A DNA stretch of 64,000 bases, taken from contig NZ_BMNS01000002.1 in NCBI RefSeq assembly GCF_014646675.1, positions 124,001 through 188,000 on the forward strand. The letters are read 5' to 3'. The translations under genes and the position numbers were made by a program. Shown here one piece after another: positions 48,999 to 58,722 of the stretch. The notes under the pieces were generated by a model that saw only the letters and a program-made list of their open reading frames with translations, had not been told where the DNA came from and ran no database searches. This stretch comes from Lutibacter litoralis. Lineage in GTDB: Bacteria > Bacteroidota > Bacteroidia > Flavobacteriales > Flavobacteriaceae. Position 1 is the first letter of the stretch, and each line of letters opens with the position of its first letter.

Positions 48999-50305
48999 TA
49001 ATTGTTTATAGTGATAACATATCAAATAGATTAACTTATACTTTAAATGTAATTTTTAAAAGCATTTTAAAGGTTAACTATTCTCTTGTAAATTTTGAAA
49101 AATTTAATAAATGCAAAGATTCAATTAGAATAAATTATAGCAATCGCTCACTTAATAATTGTATTTCTGTAAAACCTCATTCAATTCTTTTTGAAAACAA
49201 TTTAAAACAACAACTCATTAAAGTTGATTGGATAGATACTATTCCTTATTACTTTAAAACCAATGATAATACAGTTTTTAATTACGATATTTTTGCAAGT
49301 ACTTTTTATATAGTAAGCAGGTACGAGGAATATTTTACTACAGAACTCGACAATCATAATCGATTTAAAGCTAGAGATTCTGTTGCTTTCAAAAACAACT
49401 TTTTAGAAATTCCAGTAGCTAATATATGGGCACAAGAATTGAAAAAAGAAATCATTAAAAAGTATCCAAATTCAGATTTTACAATTTTAAAATATAACTT
49501 TATAAACTCTATAGATATAGATGTTGCGTATGCTTATAAAGGAAAAGGTTTTTTTCGTTTTTTTGGAGGTTTTTTAAAAGCTTTAGTTCAACTAAATTTT
49601 TCGGAAGTAAAAAATAGGTTTAACTATATTTATAAAAATGAAGATCTTTACAATACCTACGCTAAAATAATAAAGCTCCAGACTCAATTTAATACAAAAA
49701 ACTTATATTTTATAAATTTAGGTGATTATGCTAAATTGGATAAAAACATTTCACATAAAAAGAAGGTTTTAACAAAATTAATACAACAATTAATTTCTAT
49801 TCCAAATACAATCATTGGAATCCATCCCTCCTATGCCTCAAATTATGATTATCAGAAAATTAAATTAGAAAAAGACAGGTTAGAGAAAATTACAAATAAG
49901 TGGGTTACTAATAGCAGGCAACATTATTTAATGCTCAAACATCCTGAAACTTACCAACAACTTATTAAAAATAACATTAAACACGATTACACAATGGGAT
50001 ACCCTAACAAAGTTGGTTTTAGGGCAGGAATTTGCACTACCTATCCATTTTTTGATATTCTAAAAAACAAAGAAGAAAAGTTGCAAATTACCCCGTTTCA
50101 AATTATGGATGGCACTTTAAACCATTATGAAAATTTAACTCCAGAACAAGCAACCCAAAAAATTAAAGATATTATAACTGCTGTTAAAAATGTTAATGGA
50201 ACATTTGTGTCGCTTTGGCATAATTCGTCTTTAAGTGAAGTTAATGAATGGAAAAATTGGACAAAGGTGTATAAAGCTCTTGTTAAAAACGCAACCAAAG
50301 TTTAA
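48995..50305 (+). CDS. Polysaccharide deacetylase-like protein (436 aa)
   Basis: The C-terminal part resembles a NodB-type deacetylase of the Bacteroidetes kind: SIDIDVAYAYKGKG at about residues 171-184 (acidic motif), GIHPSYAS at about 273-280 (His motif), and RAGICTTYPFFD with a terminal SLWHNSSL. The N-terminal about 150 residues correspond to the accessory domain often found with these proteins. It would remove acetyl groups from a surface glycan. It overlaps the GT4 gene by four bases and converges with a GT2 gene 2 bp away. Confidence 0.75.
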   Translation: MIIVYSDNISNRLTYTLNVIFKSILKVNYSLVNFEKFNKCKDSIRINYSNRSLNNCISVKPHSILFENNLKQQLIKVDWIDTIPYYFKTNDNTVFNYDIFASTFYIVSRYEEYFTTELDNHNRFKARDSVAFKNNFLEIPVANIWAQELKKEIIKKYPNSDFTILKYNFINSIDIDVAYAYKGKGFFRFFGGFLKALVQLNFSEVKNRFNYIYKNEDLYNTYAKIIKLQTQFNTKNLYFINLGDYAKLDKNISHKKKVLTKLIQQLISIPNTIIGIHPSYASNYDYQKIKLEKDRLEKITNKWVTNSRQHYLMLKHPETYQQLIKNNIKHDYTMGYPNKVGFRAGICTTYPFFDILKNKEEKLQITPFQIMDGTLNHYENLTPEQATQKIKDIITAVKNVNGTFVSLWHNSSLSEVNEWKNWTKVYKALVKNATKV

Positions 50306-50307
50306 TT

Positions 50308-51207
50308 CTACTCCCTTTTAGCGTTATAAACAGTGCAGAAGAATCCTATTTTATAAATATCAAATAATAAAAGATATGGCTTACTACTCAATAAGTTATA
50401 TTCCAATAACTTTTCAAATATGTTAAAAAACAAAACAACAAACCAAGTTAATTTTAGTATTTTTAATACTCTAAAAGTTCTTAATAATTTTAAGTTTTCA
50501 CCTTTTAAAATATTCTTTGAATTTAATAAATACAAATTCTCAAGACCTTCTTTAGTTTTTTTCAAAAAAACAAGATTGTTCTCAATTCCTAAATGAAATA
50601 CGGGATTATAAATATGATTAACCTCAATCAAATTTAATTTCAAATCTTCAATAAACACAACATCTTCATAACCATAATTAACAATTTCTTCATTAAATCT
50701 AAGACTATTAAAAACCGATTTATGTATTAAAATATTGGCTCCCGTAACAAACTGAAAAGGTCTTTCTTTTCTCCTCTTAACCGAAATTTCCTCACGTTTT
50801 TTACCATAAACCCACCGTAAAATCTTTTCACTTTTAGGCTTTTCTTGTTTGTAAATTAAACCTCCACAATATACCTCAGAATGCCGATTTTCTATTAAAT
50901 CTAAATACTTCTTAATAAATAATTTACTCTTAGGAAATACGTCTGCATCTAAAAATAACAACCAATTATAATTAGATTTTTCAACCAAAAGGTTTCTAAT
51001 TTTACTTCTACCAATATTATCTTTTAATGAAATTAACTGTGTGTGTGCATAGCTTTTGATAGATTCGTTTTCAGACAAAAATTCTGTTGAAGCATCACAA
51101 ATACAAATTATTTCAAAATTAAAAGGTAACATCTCCAACTGTTGATGAATTGATGCAACAAGAGGTGTAGTGTTGTAATTAAATATTGGAATTAATACTG
51201 AAATCAT
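50308..51207 (-). CDS. Glycosyltransferase family 2 (299 aa)
   Basis: A GT-A fold protein: the N-terminus ISVLIPIFNYNTTPL and EIICICDASTE form the nucleotide-sugar site, and LLFLDADVFP contains the DxD motif at about residues 92-98. GYEDVVFIEDLKLN near 207 is the ED-type catalytic region. A hydrophobic C-terminal segment suggests membrane association. It follows the FtsE-type gene after 2 bp on the minus strand and faces the deacetylase-like gene. Confidence 0.85.
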   Translation of the reverse strand: MISVLIPIFNYNTTPLVASIHQQLEMLPFNFEIICICDASTEFLSENESIKSYAHTQLISLKDNIGRSKIRNLLVEKSNYNWLLFLDADVFPKSKLFIKKYLDLIENRHSEVYCGGLIYKQEKPKSEKILRWVYGKKREEISVKRRKERPFQFVTGANILIHKSVFNSLRFNEEIVNYGYEDVVFIEDLKLNLIEVNHIYNPVFHLGIENNLVFLKKTKEGLENLYLLNSKNILKGENLKLLRTFRVLKILKLTWFVVLFFNIFEKLLEYNLLSSKPYLLLFDIYKIGFFCTVYNAKRE

Positions 51208-51209
51208 TA

Positions 51210-51899
51210 TTAAGTAGCACTCTTCTGTTGCACTACTTCAAATAATTCTCCACCTTCACATTTAATAGTTTTATGTGGATATTTTAAAATAAGTGCATAA
51301 TCGTGGGTTGCCATTAAAATGGTTTTTCCTGCATTGTGTATTTCGTTCAATACATTCATAACACCAACGGATGTTGCAGGATCAAGATTTCCAGTTGGTT
51401 CATCTGCTAAAATTAAATCTGGATCATTTAACAAAGCTCTGGCAATTGCAACACGTTGCTGCTCTCCTCCCGAAAGTTGAAAAGCCATTTTAAATCCTTT
51501 GGTTTCCATACCAACTTTAGCCAAAACTTCATTAATTTTAGACTCTATTTTTACTGGTTCTTTCCAACCAGTAGCTTTCAAAACAAACTTTAAATTTTCA
51601 AATACATTTCTATCATTTAATAATTTAAAGTCCTGAAAAACAATTCCTAACTTCCTTCTTAAAAAAGGAATTTCCTTTTCTTTTAGAGTATTTAAATTAA
51701 AACCAACAATACTTCCTGTTCCTTTTTCTAAGTTTAAATCTCCATACAAAGTTTTCATTAAACTACTTTTTCCACTTCCTGTTTTACCTATTAAATAAAC
51801 AAATTCACCCGTGTTTATTGTAAGATTTACGTTTGATAAAACTAAATTTTCACGTTGAAAAATTTCAGCATTTTGTAAGGAAAGTATCGCTTCTGGCAT
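51210..51899 (-). CDS. ftsE: FtsE-type ABC transporter ATPase (229 aa)
   Basis: The ABC motifs are complete: Walker A GKTGSGKSS at about 38-46, signature LSGGEQQRVAIARAL at about 142-156, Walker B LILADEPTGNLD, and the switch His in ATHD. The GNLDPATSVGVM and Q-loop GIVFQDFKLLNDRNV (core FQDFKLL) details are typical of FtsE of Bacteroidetes. FtsE works with FtsX at the division site to activate peptidoglycan hydrolases. No ftsX is adjacent in this window. The gene diverges from the TPR protein gene across about 215 bp. Confidence 0.82.
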   Translation of the reverse strand: MPEAILSLQNAEIFQRENLVLSNVNLTINTGEFVYLIGKTGSGKSSLMKTLYGDLNLEKGTGSIVGFNLNTLKEKEIPFLRRKLGIVFQDFKLLNDRNVFENLKFVLKATGWKEPVKIESKINEVLAKVGMETKGFKMAFQLSGGEQQRVAIARALLNDPDLILADEPTGNLDPATSVGVMNVLNEIHNAGKTILMATHDYALILKYPHKTIKCEGGELFEVVQQKSAT

Positions 51900-52114
51900 T
51901 TAAAAATGATTTTTAACAAATCTAAATATTTAATTATAATTTTTCAACATCTAAACAACTAATAATTAATTAATTTGAGAATTGTAGGGTTAAAATATAT
52001 AATTAGGGAATAGTTTTTGTGATAACATTTTGATAAAAAAACAAATAGTCTATGCAATTTCAAAAAAATATTGCGTTATTAGATTATAGTTTTAAACTTT
52101 CAATTTTTATTAAA

Positions 52115-55100
52115 ATGAATTATAAAAATAGTGTATTACCTTTCATCATATTTTTTATCTTCGGAACTGCTTTTGCACAAAAATCAGCCATTTACACCAA
52201 TCCACTTAAAGAATATAACCACGCTGTTGAATTATACCAAAACAGAGCATATGTTGCAGCCCAGCATAAATTTAATGCGTTAAAAAGTGAATTTAATAAT
52301 GCTTCAGAACTAAAAGCAAATTGCGAATATTACGCCGCCAATTGTGCAATTGTTTTAGGACAACGAAACTCGGACGATTTAATGCAACAATTTGTAGATA
52401 AATATCCAACAAGTACTAAAAGAAATAGTGCTTTTTTAGATGTTGCAGACTATTATTTTAAAGTTGGAAAATACTCCTATGCTGCAAAATGGTACAAAAA
52501 AGTAAACACTACTAATTTAACTATAAAACAAGAAGAAACTTATAATTTCAATTATGCGTATTCATTATTTGCAACCAAAAGTTATAGTGAAGCTAAAAAT
52601 TACTTTTTAAATTTATTAGACTCGCAAGAATATGGTGCGCAAGCCAAATATTACTATGGTTTTATTGCTTACAACCAAGATGATTATGAAACTGCTGATA
52701 AATATTTAGGTGAAGTTGAAGAAGATACCTCGTTTAAAAAAGATGTTTCATATTATTTGGCTGATATGAACTTTAAATTAGGAAGATTCGAAATAGCAAT
52801 TGAAAAAGGAGAACCATTACTAGAAAAATCGAGGGGTTTAGAACACTCTGAAATTTCTAAAATTGTAGGTGAAAGTTATTTTAACCTTCAAAAATATAAT
52901 AAAGCAATTCCTCATCTAAAAAATTATAAAGGAAAACGCGGAAGATGGAACAATACAGATTATTATTTATTAGGATATTCATATTTCAAACAAAATGATT
53001 TTGAAAATGCTATTAATAATTTTAATAAAATAATTGACGGAAATAATGGTGTAGCACAAAATGCATACTACCATTTAGCTGAATGCTATTTAAAATTAGA
53101 ACAAAAAAATGAAGCTTTAAATGCTTTTAGAAACGCAGCTCAAATGAAGTTTGAGCCTGAAATTAAGAAAGATGCTTGGTTAAACTATGCAAAATTAAGT
53201 TACGAAATTGGAAATCCATACAAAAGTGTACCAGAGGTTTTACAAGAATATATAGAATTGTACCCTAATTCAACTCACAAAGAAGAAGTTAACGATTTAA
53301 TTATTAGTGCATACATTACTTCAAAAGATTATAAAGGTGCCTTAGAATTTTTAAAAAACAAAAAAGGAACAAAAGAACAAGCATTATTTCAAAAAGTTGC
53401 ATTTTATAGAGGTGTTGAACTTTTTTCTAAAGGAAACTACAAACTAGCATTAGAAAATTTTGAAAATTCTTTAACGGTTTCATTAGATAAAACCATTACT
53501 GCAAAAGCTACTTTTTGGAAAGGAGAATCTAATTATAGACTAAATAATTTTAAAGATGCCTTAACTGATTTTAATAATTTTAAAACAAAATCAGAAGCCT
53601 CAGATACCGCAGAATTTGAACATGTAGATTACAATATTGCATATGCGTACTTCAAACAAAAAGAGTATGCAAACGCCACTGATGCTTTTAAAAAATACAT
53701 CTCTAAAAAGATAGATGACGAAATTAGAAAAAACGATAGTTATTTAAGAGTTGCAGATGGCTACTTTGTGAATAGTGATTATTCCAACGCTATAAACTAC
53801 TATAACAAAGCTATTGAAACAAATGGAATTGATGGCGATTATGCACAGTTTCAAAAAGCAATTTGTTATGGTTTAACAGGTAATGAAAATTTAAAAATTG
53901 AAACTTTAAATTCCTTTTTAAACAAGCACGCACGTTCAACATATAGGGATGATGCTTTTTATGTTTTAGGTAATTCCTATATTAAAAAGGGAGCAAATCA
54001 GCAAGCAATTGCAAGTTTCGACAATTTAATTACTACTTATAAAAGAAGTCCATTGGTTTCTAAATCGTTGCTTAAAAAAGGATTAATTTATTACAATACC
54101 GATCAAAGTGAACAAGCATTAACAACTTATAAATCTGTGGTGAATAGATTTCCAAATACCGCAGAAGCCAGACAAGCTGTAAAAGATGCGCGTCAAATTT
54201 ATGTTGATTTAGGGAATGTTGATGAATATGCACGATGGATAAAAAATGTTGATTTTGTAAATGTTTCAAATGCCGATTTAGATAATGATATGTTTGAATC
54301 TGCCGAAAAGCAATACTTGCAAAATAATCATAGCAAATCTATTTCAAGTTTTAAAAAGTACTTGTTAAATTTTCCGAAAGGATTACACGCATTAAAAGCA
54401 CATTTTTATTTAGCACAATCGCTATTTTCTGAAGATAAACATAAAGAAACTATTCCTCATTATGGGTATGTTATAGAGCAACAACAAAATGAATTTACCG
54501 AAAACGCGCTTTCCAGATTAGCGTTGGTGTATTTAGAAAAGAATAATTGGCAAAAAGCGATTCCTGTTTTAGAACGCCTAGAAAAAGAAGCCAATTTACC
54601 TCAAAATAAAACATTTGCAGAATCAAATTTAATGAAAGGTTATTACGAAAATAAAGAATATAGTAAAGCCGTTGCCCATGCAGAATTGGTATTAAAAAAT
54701 TCTAAATTAGAAAATCGCGTAAAATCAGATGCACAAATTATAATTGCACGATCAGCAATTAAAACTAATAATGAATCCAAGGCTAGAAACGCTTATAACG
54801 AAGTTGAAAAGATTGCTTCTGGAGAATTAAAAGCTGAAGCCTTGTATTACAATGCTTATTTTGAAAATAAAGATGGAAGTCATAGAGTTTCCAATCAAAT
54901 CGTTCAAAAGATTGCATCAGATTATTCAGCATATAAATATTGGGCCGCAAAAGGATTAATAATTATGGCAAACAATTATTATGAATTAAATGACGCATAT
55001 CAGGCAACCTATATTTTAGAAAGTGTAATTAAAAACTTTGCCCAGTTTAAAGATGTTGTTGAAGAAGCCAAAACCGCTTTAAATAAAATTAAAACTGAAG

Positions 55101-55132
55101 CAGCAAAAACAAACGAATCCGTAAAAAATTAA
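52115..55132 (+). CDS. Large periplasmic TPR-repeat protein (about 1005 aa)
   Basis: I chose the ATG at 52115 because it gives a clean signal peptide (NYKNSVLPFIIFFIFGTAFAQ); the in-frame ATG at 52052 would add 21 residues before it. The mature protein is built almost entirely of tetratricopeptide repeats, with many Y-x3-A-x3-F and AxxxL patterns (for instance YNKAIPHLKNYKGK and YKGALEFLKNKKG) spread over about 950 residues. It likely acts as a scaffold in the periplasm or at the outer membrane. It precedes the beta-barrel gene by 67 bp, and the two form a conserved-looking pair. Confidence 0.82.
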   Translation: MNYKNSVLPFIIFFIFGTAFAQKSAIYTNPLKEYNHAVELYQNRAYVAAQHKFNALKSEFNNASELKANCEYYAANCAIVLGQRNSDDLMQQFVDKYPTSTKRNSAFLDVADYYFKVGKYSYAAKWYKKVNTTNLTIKQEETYNFNYAYSLFATKSYSEAKNYFLNLLDSQEYGAQAKYYYGFIAYNQDDYETADKYLGEVEEDTSFKKDVSYYLADMNFKLGRFEIAIEKGEPLLEKSRGLEHSEISKIVGESYFNLQKYNKAIPHLKNYKGKRGRWNNTDYYLLGYSYFKQNDFENAINNFNKIIDGNNGVAQNAYYHLAECYLKLEQKNEALNAFRNAAQMKFEPEIKKDAWLNYAKLSYEIGNPYKSVPEVLQEYIELYPNSTHKEEVNDLIISAYITSKDYKGALEFLKNKKGTKEQALFQKVAFYRGVELFSKGNYKLALENFENSLTVSLDKTITAKATFWKGESNYRLNNFKDALTDFNNFKTKSEASDTAEFEHVDYNIAYAYFKQKEYANATDAFKKYISKKIDDEIRKNDSYLRVADGYFVNSDYSNAINYYNKAIETNGIDGDYAQFQKAICYGLTGNENLKIETLNSFLNKHARSTYRDDAFYVLGNSYIKKGANQQAIASFDNLITTYKRSPLVSKSLLKKGLIYYNTDQSEQALTTYKSVVNRFPNTAEARQAVKDARQIYVDLGNVDEYARWIKNVDFVNVSNADLDNDMFESAEKQYLQNNHSKSISSFKKYLLNFPKGLHALKAHFYLAQSLFSEDKHKETIPHYGYVIEQQQNEFTENALSRLALVYLEKNNWQKAIPVLERLEKEANLPQNKTFAESNLMKGYYENKEYSKAVAHAELVLKNSKLENRVKSDAQIIIARSAIKTNNESKARNAYNEVEKIASGELKAEALYYNAYFENKDGSHRVSNQIVQKIASDYSAYKYWAAKGLIIMANNYYELNDAYQATYILESVIKNFAQFKDVVEEAKTALNKIKTEAAKTNESVKN

Positions 55133-55199
55133 AATAATGACAAGTTTATTCAATACCAACCTCAAGCTTTATAAACTTTCAACTTTTAAACTAAAAACT

Positions 55200-56924
55200 A
55201 TGCGAAAGCTCCTTATAATTATAATATCTATTTTTTCAATTAGTGCTTCTTTTTCACAAGAAAATAAAGTAGACACATTAAAAACTGAAGAAATTTTAGT
55301 TGTAAAACCTTATACACCAAAAATTTCTGATGCGTTTAAAGTAAAATCCAATCCTAGCATAGATACAGCTTCAACAATACAAAAAGAAAAAGTAAAATAC
55401 AGTATTTTTTCAATTCCTGTTGCTTCAACTTTTACACCTTCAAAAGGAAAAGCAAAGGGTGTAAAAAGAGCTCCAAAAGAACGTTTGTTCGAAAACTATA
55501 TTTCCGCAGGTTTTGGAAATTTTACAAGTCCGTTGTTTGAAGCATATTTGCATACAGGAGATCCAAGATATAGTGATTTAGGGATTTTTATAAATCATCA
55601 TTCTTCCGAAGATGGAATTAAAGATTTACAACTAAACGATAGTTTTGCAGACACTCGTTTTGATGGATTTTACAAGTTTTTCGACAAATATTACAACTGG
55701 CAAATTAATGCTGGTGTACATCGCAAAGTTTATAATTATTACGGAACTCGTGTAACTTTTGAAGATGCAATTCTAAATACAATAGATGAAAAACAAATCT
55801 ATAAAAACGTATATGTTGGGGGGAACGTTGATTTTAAAGACTCCTTTTTTAAAGGTGCAACTGCAGAATTAGTAAATTTTTCTGACAATTATAACAGTAA
55901 CGAGTTCAGATTTAAAATAACACCAAAATTAGAATTTCCAATTTCTACAGAATTAATAAATGCTGAATTTTTAGTTGATTTGGTAAATGGAAAATTTAAA
56001 CAAAATTATACTACAAACGACGAGATTAACTACAGCTTTTTAAACTTAGGAGTTAATCCTAATTTTGAAGTTTTACGCGATAACTTAACTGTTAATTTAG
56101 GAGCAAAATTGTACTATTCTAGCGATTTAGAAAATAAAACTAATAAATTTTATGCATATCCAAATGTAACTGCTTCATTTAAACTAATAGACGATGTATT
56201 TATTTTGGTTGCTGGCGCTACAGGAGATTTAGTACAAAATACGTATCAGAATTATGCTACTTTAAATCCATATGTTTCACCAACTTTAAACATTCAACAA
56301 ACCGATAAGCAATACAAAGCCTTTGCAGGTGCAAAAGGAAAACTAGCTTCAAACATTGGTTATAATTTTAATGTAAGCCATACAAACGAACTAAACAAAC
56401 CATTGTTTTTACAAAACCCTTCAAAAACAGATGGCACACACAATACAACTTACGCATACGAAGCCGGAAACTCATTTAATGTAATTTACGACAATGTTAA
56501 AACGTTAGGCTTTTTTGGAGAATTAACTATTGATGCTTCAGAAGAATTTAATTTTGGAGGTACTATTAACTACAATAATTATACTACTGAATTTAGTTCT
56601 GAAGCTTGGAATTTACCTGAAATTACTGCTACAATTTCTGCTGATTATCAAAACAAAAAGTGGTTTGCTGGTGCAAAATTATTTTATATCGGTGAAACAA
56701 AGGATATAGTTCAAGACTTTGGAATAATTAATATAACTACACCCATTGTAACAAATAAATCGTATATGGATTTAAACCTAAATGGTGGTTATATTTTCTC
56801 TGATAGGTTAACAGCTTTTGCTAAATTGAACAATGCACTTGGAGAAAAATACGAACCTTTTGTAAATTATCAAGTACAACCTTTGCAAGTTTTAGCGGGT
56901 ATTACCTACAAATTTGATTTATAA
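55200..56924 (+). CDS. Outer-membrane beta-barrel protein, TonB-receptor-like (about 574 aa)
   Basis: The ATG at 55200 gives a signal peptide (RKLLIIIISIFSISASFSQ); an in-frame start at 55137 would add 21 polar residues. A short N-terminal region with LVVKPYTPKISDAFKVKS is followed by alternating aromatic beta strands to the end (KYEPFVNYQVQPLQVLAGIT, last residues YKFDL), which is the pattern of an outer-membrane barrel. No separate plug domain is evident. It follows the TPR gene and may be its membrane partner. Confidence 0.75.
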   Translation: MRKLLIIIISIFSISASFSQENKVDTLKTEEILVVKPYTPKISDAFKVKSNPSIDTASTIQKEKVKYSIFSIPVASTFTPSKGKAKGVKRAPKERLFENYISAGFGNFTSPLFEAYLHTGDPRYSDLGIFINHHSSEDGIKDLQLNDSFADTRFDGFYKFFDKYYNWQINAGVHRKVYNYYGTRVTFEDAILNTIDEKQIYKNVYVGGNVDFKDSFFKGATAELVNFSDNYNSNEFRFKITPKLEFPISTELINAEFLVDLVNGKFKQNYTTNDEINYSFLNLGVNPNFEVLRDNLTVNLGAKLYYSSDLENKTNKFYAYPNVTASFKLIDDVFILVAGATGDLVQNTYQNYATLNPYVSPTLNIQQTDKQYKAFAGAKGKLASNIGYNFNVSHTNELNKPLFLQNPSKTDGTHNTTYAYEAGNSFNVIYDNVKTLGFFGELTIDASEEFNFGGTINYNNYTTEFSSEAWNLPEITATISADYQNKKWFAGAKLFYIGETKDIVQDFGIINITTPIVTNKSYMDLNLNGGYIFSDRLTAFAKLNNALGEKYEPFVNYQVQPLQVLAGITYKFDL

Positions 56925-56982
56925 TAGTTAGGTGTTTTTTTAAACTTTTTTGTGTAGTTTTAACATCTATAAAAACTTCACC

Positions 56983-58599
56983 ATGAAAAACCTAACAATT
57001 TTAATTCTATGTGTTATCCTATTTTCTTGCCAAAAAAAGGAAAAAGTAGATAGCATTATAATTAATGCAAATATTTATACTGTAAATACTAATTTTGACA
57101 AGGCTGAAGCTTTTGCAATTAAAAAAGGTAACATTATTGATGTTGGATCTTCACTTGAAATACAAGCCAAATATTCACCAACTTTTATAAATGATGTTAA
57201 AGGAAAAACAATAATTCCTGGTTTTATTGACGCACATTGTCATTTTTTAGGATTGGGAATGCAACAACAAAAAGTAGATTTGTCAGGTACAAGAAGCTTC
57301 GATGAAGTTGTACAACGTATTGTAGATTTTCAAAAAGAAAAGAACGTTTCGTACATAACAGGTCGTGGTTGGGATCAAAACGATTGGGAAGAAAAAGAAT
57401 TTCCTACCAAAGATAAATTAGATGAACTTTTTCCAAATACACCTATTGCTGTTAGAAGAATTGACGGACACGCTTTATTGGCGAATCAAGCTGCTATAGA
57501 TTTAGCAGATGTAACTGTAGATTCCCCAGAAAATGGTGGTTTTATTGTAAAAAAAGATGGTAAATTAACAGGTATTTTTATTGATGGCCCAATGGGTTTA
57601 ATCAGTTCTAAGATTCCAAAAGCTTCTACCAAAGAAATTGCTCAAGGACTAAAAGACGCAGAAAAAATTTGTTTCGATTTAGGATTAACAACTGTGGATG
57701 ATGCTGGGCTTCCAAAAAACGTTATTAAAATAATTGATAGTTTGCAGCAAGCTGGTGAACTTAAAATGAGAATATATGCAATGGTTTCTGTTAGTGATGC
57801 TAACATAGATTATTTTACTAAAAATGGAATTCTAAAAACTAATCGTTTAAATGTGCGCTCTTTTAAAGTGTATTCCGATGGTGCTTTGGGTTCTCGTGGA
57901 GCAGCTATGAAAAAATCGTATAGTGACAAACACAATCATTTTGGCGCATTGGTAACTCCTTTGGAAGATTTGAAACGTTATGCCAAAAAAATTGCTGCAT
58001 CAGATTTTCAAATGAACACTCACGCAATAGGTGATTCTGCAAATTATGTAATGCTAAAAACCTATAAAGAAGTTTTAATAGACCAAAAAGACAGGCGTTG
58101 GAGAATTGAACATGCTCAAATTATAGATAAATCTGATTTTACCTATTTCAATAATATTTTACCTTCTGTGCAACCAACGCATGCAACTTCCGATATGTAC
58201 TGGGCTGAAGACCGAATTGGGTCAGAACGCATAAAAGGTGCTTATGCCTTTAAAGATTTATTAAATGCATACGGAAAAGTTGCTTTAGGAACTGATTTTC
58301 CTGTAGAAAAAGTAAGTCCATTTTTAACCTTTTATGCAGCTGTTGCTCGTAAAGACTTAAAAAATTATCCTGAAAATGGTTTTCAAATGGAAAATGCACT
58401 TACCAGAGAAGAAACACTAAAAGGAATGACAATTTGGGCTGCATATGCTAACTTTGAAGAAAACGAAAAAGGAAGTATTGAAATTGGAAAAATGGCTGAT
58501 TTTATTATTTTGAATAAAGATATTATGACTGTAGAAGCTGATAAAATCCCATATATTCAAGTTGAAGAAACTTATGTTGGTGGTGAAAAAGTAAAGTAG
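56983..58599 (+). CDS. Lipoprotein amidohydrolase, YtcJ-like (538 aa)
   Basis: The start at 56983 gives a lipoprotein signal (KNLTILILCVILFSC, Cys16); a longer in-frame reading from 56950 is less likely. The amidohydrolase signature is PGFIDAHCHFLGLG (HxH) at about residues 82-95, with further metal-ligand regions at RIDGHALLAN, NTHAIGDSAN and ALGTDFPVEKVSP near the end. YtcJ-like enzymes hydrolyse amide or ester bonds in small molecules; the substrate is unknown. It stands alone, 58 bp after the barrel gene. Confidence 0.85.
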   Translation: MKNLTILILCVILFSCQKKEKVDSIIINANIYTVNTNFDKAEAFAIKKGNIIDVGSSLEIQAKYSPTFINDVKGKTIIPGFIDAHCHFLGLGMQQQKVDLSGTRSFDEVVQRIVDFQKEKNVSYITGRGWDQNDWEEKEFPTKDKLDELFPNTPIAVRRIDGHALLANQAAIDLADVTVDSPENGGFIVKKDGKLTGIFIDGPMGLISSKIPKASTKEIAQGLKDAEKICFDLGLTTVDDAGLPKNVIKIIDSLQQAGELKMRIYAMVSVSDANIDYFTKNGILKTNRLNVRSFKVYSDGALGSRGAAMKKSYSDKHNHFGALVTPLEDLKRYAKKIAASDFQMNTHAIGDSANYVMLKTYKEVLIDQKDRRWRIEHAQIIDKSDFTYFNNILPSVQPTHATSDMYWAEDRIGSERIKGAYAFKDLLNAYGKVALGTDFPVEKVSPFLTFYAAVARKDLKNYPENGFQMENALTREETLKGMTIWAAYANFEENEKGSIEIGKMADFIILNKDIMTVEADKIPYIQVEETYVGGEKVK

Positions 58600-58615
58600 G
58601 TTTTGTCTTTATTAC

Positions 58616-58641
58616 TTGTCATTCCTGCGCAGGAATGACAA
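58616..58641. repeat. Perfect 26-bp extragenic palindrome
   Basis: The sequence TTGTCATTCCTGC is followed immediately by its own reverse complement, so the whole 26 bp is a perfect palindrome with no loop. It lies between the amidohydrolase and FUSC genes, whose ends converge, and may serve as a bidirectional terminator stem or be a copy of a dispersed repeat. Confidence 0.6.
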
Positions 58642-58722
58642 TATTCATAAAAAGTTTACGGAACTAAAATTACAGCAGGCTTATATCCTTTAATTTTAAA
58701 ATAAATTCAGAATTACGAGTTT

